Origin: RUG11551 sp045586185 | Lineage (GTDB): Bacteria > Planctomycetota > Planctomycetia > Pirellulales > Thermoguttaceae | DNA: 35,844 bases | NCBI GenBank assembly: GCA_045586185.1 | Contig: JAZMZV010000275.1 | Location: 1-35,844, forward strand | Reading direction: 5' to 3' | In this document: in pieces, positions 7,943 to 14,842 of the stretch | How the letters are laid out: each line of letters opens with the position of its first letter | How positions within the stretch are numbered: the first letter of the stretch is position 1 | The notes under the pieces: generated by a model | What the model was told of the DNA's origin: nothing | The model's input: the letters and a program-made list of their open reading frames with translations, nothing else | Databases searched by the model: none | Program-made: the position numbers and the translations under genes

Positions 7943-8824
7943 TTACAGCCCTTTTTTCCATTCAACCAACGCAGCGATAATCGACGGGTCGGTTCCGCAA
8001 CAGCCGCCTAAAAATCCCGCGCCGGCGGCAACCAAAGCCGGGGCGAAGGACGCGAACTGTTCTGGCGTTTGAGAATACGTTGCAACGCCGTCGACAATTT
8101 CCGGCAAGCCGCGGTTCGCTTTAATCCAGACGGGAAGCCCAGACGCATCGTGAAGCCGCTGGCAGACGGGGATGAACCCTTCGATTCCCTTTCCGCAGTT
8201 GGATCCGAGGATGTCGGCGCCGGCGGCTAAGAGGGCTTTTGCCGCTTTTTCCGGCGTCGCGCCCATCATGGTCCGGTCTTTGTTTTTGCCGGAGTCGAAC
8301 GTCATGCTGGCAACAACCGGCAGCCCGGTCGTCTTCGCCGCGCGAACCGCCGCAGACGCTTCAATCGGACAGGACATCGTTTCGATAACAATGCCGTCCG
8401 CTCCGCCTGCCGCCATGCCTTCCGCCTGAACTTTGAACGCTTCGTACAGGTCGTCTTCCGTAACCTGCCCCATCATGAGGATTTCCCCTGACGGACCCAT
8501 CGACGCGAAAACGAGGCAATCGGTTCCTTCGCACGCCTGACGAGAAATCGCAGCGCCCGCCTTGTTGAGTTCAAAAACCTGATCCGCGTCTACGCCGGCT
8601 TTTTGCAGCGTGAACCGGTTCAAGCCGAACGTGTTCGACAGAATTATCTGACTTCCGGCGTCAACGTAGCTTTTGGCTACTTTTAATACGCGTTCCGGGT
8701 GAGAAAGGTTCCATAAATCTGGAGATTCGCCAGAACCCAGCCCCAGGAGCTGAAATTGAGTGCCCCACGCGCCGTCGATAATTACCGGTTTGTCAGTTAA
8801 TACTTTTTCTAATGTTGGATGCAT
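7943..8824 (-). CDS. Homocysteine S-methyltransferase family protein (293 aa)
   Basis: This is a TIM-barrel methyltransferase of the zinc-dependent homocysteine-binding family, also the N-terminal module of MetH and BHMT. It begins with the family signature VIIDGAWGTQFQLLG and contains ILSNTFGLNRFTLQKAG. The zinc ligands are in place: C210 (GSNCGKG) and C275-C276 (GGCCGTDP). The length fits a stand-alone enzyme without cobalamin or folate domains, so the methyl donor (betaine, S-methylmethionine or a corrinoid protein) cannot be read from the sequence. It most likely makes methionine from homocysteine. No met genes flank it. There is no Shine-Dalgarno before the ATG (ACACAACAC). A heptamer array lies 10 bases upstream. 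Confidence 0.85.
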   Translation of the reverse strand: MHPTLEKVLTDKPVIIDGAWGTQFQLLGLGSGESPDLWNLSHPERVLKVAKSYVDAGSQIILSNTFGLNRFTLQKAGVDADQVFELNKAGAAISRQACEGTDCLVFASMGPSGEILMMGQVTEDDLYEAFKVQAEGMAAGGADGIVIETMSCPIEASAAVRAAKTTGLPVVASMTFDSGKNKDRTMMGATPEKAAKALLAAGADILGSNCGKGIEGFIPVCQRLHDASGLPVWIKANRGLPEIVDGVATYSQTPEQFASFAPALVAAGAGFLGGCCGTDPSIIAALVEWKKGL

Positions 8825-8830
8825 GTGTTG

Positions 8831-8880
8831 TGTTAGTTAGGAATTAGGAGTGAGGAGTGAGGAGTTGACGCAAAGCGAAC
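8831..8880. repeat. Heptamer-array element 4 (unit GAGGAGT)
   Basis: Units taggagt, gaggagt, gaggagt are followed by GACGCAAAGCGAACGC, the core sequence shared with elements 1, 3 and 7. It lies in the leader of the homocysteine methyltransferase gene, with the inverted second arm missing. Confidence 0.65.
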
Positions 8881-9236
8881 GCTCTGAATCAACGCCAACA
8901 CTGCGCGAAATCAACCGCCAAATTATATTAATATTATACTCTTATACGAAAATAATGGAAGGGAGAGGCGAAAGAAAGATTAAAGCGTGTGGCATGCAAA
9001 TTGGGGCTACTATAAAAAATAGCTCTGACCGACCAAAAGGCTGAACATCTGACTTTCTTTTTTTAACTCCCATTTAAATCAAAAAACTGTCTACTTGCAA
9101 TCAAAGTAACGTTTGATTGCAAAACAGCGTTAGCTTTAATTATGAAATGAGTATATTGATTAATACGAATTGAGAACTTTTGTCTGGATAAAGCGTGTCC
9201 AGATTTCATTGCAAATCACACAAACTCATAACTAGC
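8881..9236. other. AT-rich spacer with a perfect 11-bp inverted repeat
   Basis: No gene is supported here. TTGCAATCAAA at 9095-9105 and TTTGATTGCAA at 9112-9122 form a perfect 11-bp stem with a 6-base loop. On the minus strand it is followed after a few bases by a T6 run, so it could end transcription of the upstream membrane-protein gene, or act as an operator. A weaker hairpin (TCTGGA/TCCAGA) lies at about 9183-9203. Several TATAAT-like words near 8925-8950 could serve the methyltransferase gene. Confidence 0.5.
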
Positions 9237-10148
9237 TTATAAAAGGTTGAAATCATTCAAGAATTTTAAACAAGCAACTGCAAAATCTGGCAATTTCGTT
9301 ATAATCCTTAACAGATCAGGTAACAACACTATTAAAAACACCCATTTTAAAATATCCCAAAAGCGTTGTCTCCAAAAAACGCTATAACGTTTTTCGTAAA
9401 TGTCGCAAACGGTATTTTTATGCGATTCAAATTCGTTTTTGAATTTTTCTTCGGAATATAAATCACATGCAATAATAATGAGATAAGCATCATCTTTAGT
9501 TAAAGGAACAGTAGTAGGCCAAACCCATTCATAGATTTTTTCACTCAATGATGACTGAGTTGTAATCTTTTCACCGTGATTATTGAGTACATCTGTTACA
9601 ATCTTTTCAACTTTCTTTTTGTATATGAAATCTTTAGAAATTTCTTGATCTTCATTTTTGAAATCAAATTCATTTGAATTATCGGAATCTCTCCTGCTTT
9701 TTTTACTGTAACGTAATCTTAAACATTCTAAGACGATAGTTTTAAATGTTGAAATGTCTATGATTTTTTTTCGGATTGTTTTCATTCGCTGAGAAGGGCA
9801 TAATGCCCATGCTCTTAAACACAATTTTACGAAAAAAAAGAAACTCAGAATGAAACTCAAAATAATAATCAAGTGCTTATATTTCTTAATAAACCCCATA
9901 AACCTCCATAACACATTTTCTTGAGCATCAATTTGACTCTCCTCACCTTTCTTTTCCGTTCCCTTCTCCTCCCCGCCGGAATTATTCTCGCCGACGTCGG
10001 CGTCGGCAGCGACCGCCGTCTCCTCTCCGCTGGCTTCCTGTCCCATAACAGCATTTTGACAAAACAGCGACATTGCCGCGAAGCAAACGGCAGCCAGAAC
10101 GAAGGAAACAACGTGAAAACGACGGGAATTGGAAAGGGTTGCAAACAT
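9237..10148 (-). CDS. Unrecognised membrane protein with shared export module (303 aa)
   Basis: I do not recognise this family. Residues 1-37 form an export signal ending AVMGQ that is nearly identical to that of the next gene upstream (26 of 37 residues). An acidic low-complexity stretch (about 38-78) follows, then a strong transmembrane segment (about 92-113, LIIILSFILSFFFFVKLCL), a charged, lysine-rich domain of about 150 residues, and a final hydrophobic segment (about 266-290) near the C-terminus. The body is much more AT-rich than neighbouring genes, a possible sign of foreign or fast-evolving sequence. It lies downstream of the 188-residue paralogous-signal gene, separated by 107 bp with a hairpin, and downstream of the kinase/sigma pair on the same strand. 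Confidence 0.7.
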   Translation of the reverse strand: MFATLSNSRRFHVVSFVLAAVCFAAMSLFCQNAVMGQEASGEETAVAADADVGENNSGGEEKGTEKKGEESQIDAQENVLWRFMGFIKKYKHLIIILSFILSFFFFVKLCLRAWALCPSQRMKTIRKKIIDISTFKTIVLECLRLRYSKKSRRDSDNSNEFDFKNEDQEISKDFIYKKKVEKIVTDVLNNHGEKITTQSSLSEKIYEWVWPTTVPLTKDDAYLIIIACDLYSEEKFKNEFESHKNTVCDIYEKRYSVFWRQRFWDILKWVFLIVLLPDLLRIITKLPDFAVACLKFLNDFNLL

Positions 10149-10217
10149 GGTTATTCTCTAATGTAGTTAAGTGTTAAACAGGATTTGGTTAAGGTTTGAT
10201 ATAGAAAAACAAAACGT

Positions 10218-10243
10218 TTTTTGAATCTCATTTAATTCAAAAA
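10218..10243 (-). terminator. AT-rich hairpin between the two shared-signal genes
   Basis: A perfect 9-bp stem, TTTTTGAAT (10218-10226) and ATTCAAAAA (10235-10243), with an 8-base loop lies 13 bases past the stop of the upstream gene. On the minus strand it is followed by CGTTTTGTTTTTC. It may be a weak terminator or processing site between the two genes. Confidence 0.4.
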
Positions 10244-10255
10244 TCAGACAAATGA

Positions 10256-10822
10256 TTATTTATTTTCCTTTTCGTTATTCTCTTTATCTTTCTGTTCATC
10301 TCTCTGTTCGTCTTGCGGAACGTTAGTCATATCTTCAACGGGATTCGGATCGGCGGGCTTTTCCGAAGTCGGCGATTGAGGCGGGGTTTGTGGTTCAGGT
10401 TCAGGTTCTGGCTCAGGTTCAGGTTCTGGCAGCTGAATTTGAATATCAGGCATTTGCATTAAATTATCGTATGCATCAGGATTTTGCTCCCTAAACTTTC
10501 CTCCAGAAAGGAAATTTGTAAACATTAATAAATTCTTTCCCCAGATCAAACATATCGTTAGCATAACAATACCCCAAAACCAAAGCTTAAACGTCCATGG
10601 TTTCTTCTTTGTTCCCTGATTACTGACGCCGCTGGAACCGTTGTTAGAAAATCCGCTTTCAACTGCATCATCTTGAATTGTAACGTTGTCATCGTATGGG
10701 ATTGCATTTGTTTGCCCCATAACCGCGGATTGGCATAACAGCGCCATCGCCGCAAAGCAAATGCCTGCCAGAACGAAGGAAACAACATGAAAACGATGGA
10801 AACTTGAAAGGGATGTATTCAT
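10256..10822 (-). CDS. Unrecognised small membrane protein with EP-repeat tail (188 aa)
   Basis: I do not recognise a family. The N-terminus (1-37, RFHVVSFVLAGICFAAM...AVMGQ) is the export module shared with the adjacent 303-residue protein. The similarity continues at DNA level into the leader (TTAGAGAAT before both ATGs). Then come a Ser/Asn-rich spacer, a transmembrane segment (about 78-97, LWFWGIVMLTICLIWGKNLL), an EPEPEPEPEPEP run encoded by GGTTCA/GGTTCT hexamers near 10398-10430, and a Pro/Asp/Glu/Lys-rich tail ending KENNEKENK. The Pro-rich tail suggests a spacer crossing the envelope or a flexible interaction arm; this is inference. The hexamer run could change length by slippage. 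Confidence 0.65.
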   Translation of the reverse strand: MNTSLSSFHRFHVVSFVLAGICFAAMALLCQSAVMGQTNAIPYDDNVTIQDDAVESGFSNNGSSGVSNQGTKKKPWTFKLWFWGIVMLTICLIWGKNLLMFTNFLSGGKFREQNPDAYDNLMQMPDIQIQLPEPEPEPEPEPEPQTPPQSPTSEKPADPNPVEDMTNVPQDEQRDEQKDKENNEKENK

Positions 10823-10945
10823 GGGAATTCTCTAACGATGGTTGTGTAAAAAACAAGAAACAATTAGCAATGACTTGCGTCAACTGCTTATTCATTCCAA
10901 CAATTCAATCTATTACATTAAGAAGCGCTGGGGTGTGTCATAAAA

Positions 10946-10962
10946 TTTTGAGAATCTCAAAA
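10946..10962. promoter_or_regulatory. 17-bp palindrome, possible operator
   Basis: TTTTGAGA, a central A, then TCTCAAAA is a perfect palindrome 124 bp upstream of the 188-residue membrane-protein gene, inside the 258-bp spacer between it and the kinase gene. Its size and symmetry suit a dimeric regulator, but no second copy was found nearby. It could also be the stem of a small hairpin. Confidence 0.35.
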
Positions 10963-11080
10963 GAAATGTTCGTTTTGGATATAGAAACGCAAGATGTTGT
11001 GCTGTGTAATTGACAAAAACTGGTATATTGTGTATTGTTTTTAAAGATTTCTTTACAATTGTGAACAATTAAACGACAAT

Positions 11081-13108
11081 TTACTCAGACTTTTTAGCGC
11101 CATTTGGATTGTCTGGCATAACGCAAACGCGAAATCCTCCGCGGTTAAAGCGATCGTTGAAGTCGTGATAATTTCTCTCCGAACAGCTGCAATCGGAAAG
11201 CCAGCAACCGCCGCGAAGTACTTTGACCTGTGAGCTGGCGGAGCTTTTACCCGGTTTTGAAACAGCAGGACCTGTCGGGTCTGTTTGCGGGCTGGGGTCT
11301 GTAATTGGCTCGTACCAGTCGGAAACCCATTCTTCGACGTTGCCAAGAGTATCGTACAAGCCCCAGGCGTTAGGCGATAAGCTCCGAACTGCTATTGTTC
11401 TGCTGTTTTTGCCGTATGAATTGGCTTGAGCGTTTAACAGTTCAGGCGTTTCTTCCGTATCGGCGCGACAGGCGTATTCCCATTGAGCGTCTGTGGGTAA
11501 ACGGACGTCGGCATTGAGCTTTTCCGACAGCGCCCGGCAAAAATCCTGTGCGTCCGTCCAGCTTACCTTTCTGACAGGAGCGTTTTCTGGCTCGTTGAGA
11601 TTTTTTATCGCAGAGTTAGCCGTGCTGTCAGGCATAACGGAAAACCACATCTTTTGCGTCACCTCGCAGTCCAGCGCCCAAAACCCTTTTGTGAGCGTTA
11701 CTGGATGAGGAATGGAGCCATTGATTAAAAAGGGATTGGAACTCAGTTCTGAATATAGCTTGTCATGCAACAGAGTCTGCTGTTCAAGCGAGTCTGAATT
11801 CTCAAGACTTGTTTCCAATTCTTCCAATTCGTCAATTCCCAGAGGGCTGTATTTCCGGGCAATTCCCAGCAACTGCTGAGTTGACATCTCTTTGGACAGG
11901 GGCGTTCTGTAGCCTCCCATGACAAACGTTCCCGGCGGGATCCAGCGAAAGATATATTCAACGCCGTCGACAACGCGAACCAGCTTTTCGCCCGCTTCCT
12001 TTCCAGGAGGAAACGGAGCGATAACGTCTTGAATTATCGTCTCAGCTTCGGGATTTGTTGGCAAGGTCTGAACAATGGCGGTTTTGGAAGCGTTATACGC
12101 GTTCGTTCCCCAAAGACCAGCTATTCCCAACAGAACGACTCCGGCAAGCGCTGCAATAACCGGCGTTTTTTTAACCGTCTGCTTTGTTAACGCCTGAATT
12201 ACTTCTGTCATGGAAGAGTAACGATCGTCAATTGACTTTGCCGTCATACGATTCAAAACGCGCTGAATTCGATCAGGAACGTCTTTTCGAAATTGAGACA
12301 ATTCCGGCAGAGCGAGACATTGCTGCGCTTCCAGTTTCTTTTTTGACGTCGAATACTCTTCTCCGTCAAATGGAACGCGCCCCGTTAGAATAAAGAACAG
12401 CGTACAGCCCAAAGAGTAAATATCCGATCGTGGATCGGCGGACGCGCAGAGTTCCTGTTTTTCCCGATTTCCAACACACTGTTCCGGCGGCATAAAGTCT
12501 GGAGTCCCGACGATTTGAACGTCCGTTTCCTGGGACGCGGCGACAGCCAATCCCAAATCCAGAACTTTAACGGTATTCTTAGGCGTTATCCAGAGGTTCC
12601 CGGGTTTAACGTCTCGATGTACGAATCCATTTTCGTGAGCGTACTGCAAGCCCTGCGCCGCCTGTATAATGATGTCGACGGCTTCTTGAACTGACAGCGG
12701 AGAATCTTGTTTAAGCCGCCGACAAACGTACTGATGAACCGTTTCTCCTTGAAGGAATTCCATAACCATATAAGGTCGTCCCTCGAATTCCCCGGCGTTA
12801 AAAACTGTTACAACGTTGGGGTGAAGCAGTTTTGCGGTCGATTCGATTTCCGTCTGAAAACGTTCCAGAGCGCTCGGCTCGAGAATCAGTTTTGTACGAA
12901 CGAACTTGAGCGCTTCCGTTCTTTTCAGAACCAGATTTTCAGCGCGATAGACGTCTCCCATCCCGCCCCGTCCGACAAGCTGTTCCAGACAATATTGACC
13001 AATCGTCAACGGCAGTTCAAACGTCTTGTTGTTTTCCAGCTCGTCTCTCATCATCAACATAAAGCTGGACAATTCCGTTTCAAGCGGCAGAGGTTTGGAT
13101 TTGCTCAT
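11081..13108 (-). CDS. Ser/Thr protein kinase with C-terminal SUMF1 domain (675 aa)
   Basis: This is a Hanks-type kinase. The glycine loop is G46-RGGMG, the lysine K68 (ALKF), the catalytic loop H164-R-D-V-K-P-G-N171, the metal-binding motif D184-L-G in place of DFG, and a GTPDFMPPEQ P+1 region follows. A transmembrane helix (about 316-337, VIAALAGVVLLGIAGLWG) places the kinase inside and the C-terminus outside the membrane. From about residue 385 a formylglycine-generating-enzyme-like (SUMF1) fold follows: GTFVMGG, HPVTLTKGFWALDCEVTQ, VSWTDAQDFC, LPTDAQWEYAC, LGNVEEWVSDWY, VLRGGCW and GGFRVCV. The cysteines after RGG do not match the catalytic spacing of true FGE, so this is probably a ligand-sensing domain. 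Chlamydial Pkn1 has a comparable arrangement. Its start overlaps the sigma-factor stop (ATGA), so the two are translationally coupled. Confidence 0.93.
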   Translation of the reverse strand: MSKSKPLPLETELSSFMLMMRDELENNKTFELPLTIGQYCLEQLVGRGGMGDVYRAENLVLKRTEALKFVRTKLILEPSALERFQTEIESTAKLLHPNVVTVFNAGEFEGRPYMVMEFLQGETVHQYVCRRLKQDSPLSVQEAVDIIIQAAQGLQYAHENGFVHRDVKPGNLWITPKNTVKVLDLGLAVAASQETDVQIVGTPDFMPPEQCVGNREKQELCASADPRSDIYSLGCTLFFILTGRVPFDGEEYSTSKKKLEAQQCLALPELSQFRKDVPDRIQRVLNRMTAKSIDDRYSSMTEVIQALTKQTVKKTPVIAALAGVVLLGIAGLWGTNAYNASKTAIVQTLPTNPEAETIIQDVIAPFPPGKEAGEKLVRVVDGVEYIFRWIPPGTFVMGGYRTPLSKEMSTQQLLGIARKYSPLGIDELEELETSLENSDSLEQQTLLHDKLYSELSSNPFLINGSIPHPVTLTKGFWALDCEVTQKMWFSVMPDSTANSAIKNLNEPENAPVRKVSWTDAQDFCRALSEKLNADVRLPTDAQWEYACRADTEETPELLNAQANSYGKNSRTIAVRSLSPNAWGLYDTLGNVEEWVSDWYEPITDPSPQTDPTGPAVSKPGKSSASSQVKVLRGGCWLSDCSCSERNYHDFNDRFNRGGFRVCVMPDNPNGAKKSE

Positions 13109-13809
13109 ATTTCCAAATCGTCTTCGTTGTCGTCGTCTTCCAGTTCGTTTAACTCTGCAAGATATTTTTTCAGATAGTCGTTGATTCTCTGTCGAATTTT
13201 CCTGATATTGGCGGGCTTAAGCCCGGTCAGCTCCGCGACTTGAAAAGAATTCTTCTTTTCATAAACAAGCTGATAATAAATATCGACGTCGCGTTGAGAG
13301 AAATGCGTACCCAACACGCGCATTAACCCTTGAGCGTAGATTTCGTCTTCGGTCAAATTCTCGACGTTGTCGGGGTCGTCCTGCCGGATTTGTTCCTGTT
13401 CCATTTTGAGAACCGTTTCCAGGACAGACGAATGAGGGTCTGAAATTGCGTGAGAGGAGGGGTCGTAAACCGCATTGGGGCGATTCTTCTTTTTCTGATA
13501 ATCTCTTTGAACGCCTGTAACGTAATTGTCAACGACTTTATGCAGCCAGCTTCGGAATCGATCCGTCGGCTTTTCTTTTCGGAAGCCGCCAATTGATTTC
13601 ATGACAAGGATGCAAATATCGTACAACATCTTTTTCCGAATCTGCCGATTGGATACGCCTCGTTGAATGAGCCAGTAAATTACCAAACGTCCATAGAGAA
13701 GGTTAAACCGTTCCCACGCTTTTTGGTCGTGGCTGCGAAGCTCGTCCAAAAAAGACGTTGGCGTTGGCTGATTGAAATCAATGTTGTTGTCTGACGAATT
13801 GGAATTCAT
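13105..13809 (-). CDS. ECF-family RNA polymerase sigma factor (234 aa)
   Basis: Region 2 spans about 30-110: HDQKAWERFNLLYGRLVIYW, then FRKEKPTDRFRSWLHKVVDNYV, the planctomycete variant of the ECF core-binding helix and -10-recognition tail. Region 4 spans about 165-225: FSQRDVDIYYQLVYEKKNSFQVAELTG followed by the DNA-recognition helix LKPANIRKIRQRINDYLKKYL. Between them is a linker of about 50 residues. ECF factors paired with Ser/Thr kinases are a known planctomycete theme. Here the 4-base overlap with the kinase gene implies the kinase transduces an envelope signal to this factor, by inference through phosphorylation. No anti-sigma factor is adjacent. The Shine-Dalgarno is weak; the promoter is good. 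Confidence 0.88.
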   Translation of the reverse strand: MNSNSSDNNIDFNQPTPTSFLDELRSHDQKAWERFNLLYGRLVIYWLIQRGVSNRQIRKKMLYDICILVMKSIGGFRKEKPTDRFRSWLHKVVDNYVTGVQRDYQKKKNRPNAVYDPSSHAISDPHSSVLETVLKMEQEQIRQDDPDNVENLTEDEIYAQGLMRVLGTHFSQRDVDIYYQLVYEKKNSFQVAELTGLKPANIRKIRQRINDYLKKYLAELNELEDDDNEDDLEI

Positions 13810-13868
13810 GCTTTTTTATAATAATATTTGGACGTTATGCGTTAATCCGTTTCCTTCAACTAGCCGCA

Positions 13869-13897
13869 ATTATATCTTGCAGATCGATTTTTGGCAA
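13869..13897 (-). promoter_or_regulatory. Promoter of the ECF sigma/kinase operon
   Basis: On the minus strand TTGCCA (13897-13892) and TATAAT (13874-13869) are 17 bases apart, placing transcription start about 50 bases before the sigma-factor ATG. The boxes look like housekeeping sigma boxes, so the operon need not be autoregulated. Confidence 0.6.
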
Positions 13898-14011
13898 GTC
13901 CCCAAATATTGCAATATCTGCAAAAAATATCTTGTCTATCTTGAAATGAACAATATACTCATATAATACCGTCTAAAATTTAAAATAATTCTCAAAATTT
14001 TGGGGCTACGT

Positions 14012-14048
14012 GGTGCACAAAATAAAAATTTGCGGTGAACTAGATAAA
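14012..14048 (+). repeat. 37-bp direct repeat, copy 1
   Basis: The sequence starts GGTGCACAAAATAAAAAT and ends AACTAGATAAA. It matches 14647-14683 at 34 of 37 positions, and weaker similarity (TTCT, A-run, TTTTG) extends about 24 bases further upstream of both copies. The two copies bracket the island with the 51-residue gene. They may be duplicated promoters, recombination scars or ends of a small mobile unit. Confidence 0.7.
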
Positions 14049-14257
14049 CAGTGTTTTTGTCTATTTGAACATTTTCAGTTATTATTGGACTTTTTAAGAG
14101 AATTCACTTTAATAGATGCAACATTTTTCTTGAAAATGCAGTATAATATATTAAGAGGAAAAAGATGTTAATTTAATTAAATTTCAAGGCATATTATATA
14201 GGTGGAGCAGGAATGCTCTGGTTGGTATGTTAAACCCTGTATAATAGGAGGTTGAAG

Positions 14258-14413
14258 ATGAACGGTTACTGCTTTGTGTGTCTGGTTACTATGGCAATAT
14301 TTGACATTGCGACGTTGCTCTTGGACGCCACGCCTTGGTATAAGATTAAAGCCATCTTTTGGTTTACCGTTATCTTGGGTGGTTATGCCTATTGGTGGAA
14401 TTTAGTGGGGTAG
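14258..14413 (+). CDS. Small two-helix membrane protein (51 aa)
   Basis: The reading frame starts MNGYCFVCLVTMAIFDIATL and ends AYWWNLVG. Two hydrophobic segments (about 4-23 and 31-48) are joined by a short polar turn containing DATPWYKIK, suggesting a hairpin inner-membrane protein. The support is unusually good for so short a frame: AGGAGGT lies 7 bases before the ATG, codons look normal, and a stem (GGGTAG/CTACCC) with a T6 run follows at the stop, making a complete transcription unit. I do not recognise the family. It lies upstream of the nqr operon on the same strand but is separated from it by its terminator and about 400 bp. Confidence 0.65.
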   Translation: MNGYCFVCLVTMAIFDIATLLLDATPWYKIKAIFWFTVILGGYAYWWNLVG

Positions 14414-14438
14414 TTATCGTAGGGCGCTACCCTTTTTT
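14408..14438 (+). terminator. Intrinsic terminator of the 51-aa gene
   Basis: GGGTAG (14408-14413, including the stop codon) pairs with CTACCC (14427-14432) and is followed directly by TTTTTT (14433-14438). The stem is only 6 bp but the T-run is immediate. Confidence 0.6.
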
Positions 14439-14588
14439 AGATATTATAACCTCTTGTTCTAAGTACATATCTAACAGCGCCTTGTAATTACGCCTGTTTA
14501 ATCTGCTCTGGCGTATATGCGAAGTACTCTCCTGATTTCTTTCTTCAGCAAAAAATTGAGTCTGTCCGTTAGAAGCTGATTTAATCAC
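14427..14588 (-). CDS. Doubtful 53-aa reading frame
   Basis: From a GTG at 14588 the minus strand reads through a hydrophilic, basic 53-residue frame containing SRLNRRNYKALLDMYLEQE, ending inside the terminator of the 51-residue gene. There is no clear Shine-Dalgarno and no recognised family. It is listed because it occupies the otherwise empty stretch 14439-14640; it may be a decayed remnant or chance. Confidence 0.2.
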   Translation of the reverse strand: MIKSASNGQTQFFAEERNQESTSHIRQSRLNRRNYKALLDMYLEQEVIISKKG

Positions 14589-14646
14589 CCACTAATTTAC
14601 CATATAAATATATCAAAAACTATTTCTAAAAAATTTTGCTCTATAG

Positions 14647-14683
14647 GGTGCACAAAATTAAAATTTGTGGTAAACTAGATAAA
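14647..14683 (+). repeat. 37-bp direct repeat, copy 2
   Basis: The partner of 14012-14048 with 3 differences in 37. It lies about 160 bp before the nqrA start and is the most conspicuous element in the nqr upstream region, so it may contain or overlap the operon promoter, although no good -35/-10 pair can be assigned. Confidence 0.7.
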
Positions 14684-14730
14684 TAATAAGATGTATTAAA
14701 TTAGAGTAAGAGTTGAAATAGCGAAACTTC

Positions 14731-14780
14731 GTGAGAAAAGAAGCAATGGGGCGTTGACGTTTCGACGCGCTTTTTCTCTC
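14731..14780 (+). promoter_or_regulatory. Terminator-like hairpin in the nqr leader
   Basis: GCGTTGA (14751-14757) pairs with TCGACGC (14762-14768, one G-T pair) around a CGTT loop and is followed by GCTTTTTCTCTC. The flanks GAGAAAAGAAGC and GCTTTTTCTCTC can extend the stem. It lies 60-110 bases before the nqrA ATG. It is either the end of an unrecognised upstream transcript or an attenuator controlling nqr expression. Confidence 0.45.
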
Positions 14781-14842
14781 ATGCGGTTTCCAGAAATTTG
14801 CAGCTCCCAATCACTGTTTATTTATTAACCTATGCCTACCCT

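Larger units (their letters stand above)
13810..14257. other. AT-rich spacer and leader before the 51-aa gene
   Basis: Apart from the sigma promoter and direct-repeat copy 1 (14012-14048), the spacer contains a TATAAT at 14142-14147 without a strong -35 box. Next comes a leader with small complementary segments: GAGC/GCTC around AGGAAT at about 14205-14218, and GGTT/AACC at about 14220-14236. They end just before the Shine-Dalgarno and could form a structured 5' UTR; no known riboswitch class was recognised. Confidence 0.4.

Noticed and set aside
8850..9044. A 64-residue frame upstream of the methyltransferase gene
   Set aside because: It starts inside a heptamer array and crosses A/T-rich low-complexity sequence with no coding features.
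11010..11038. TTGACA and TATTGT with a 17-base spacer on the plus strand, antisense to the kinase gene end
   Set aside because: The -35 box is perfect but the -10 box is poor and no plus-strand gene follows; chance in A/T-rich sequence is more likely than an antisense promoter.
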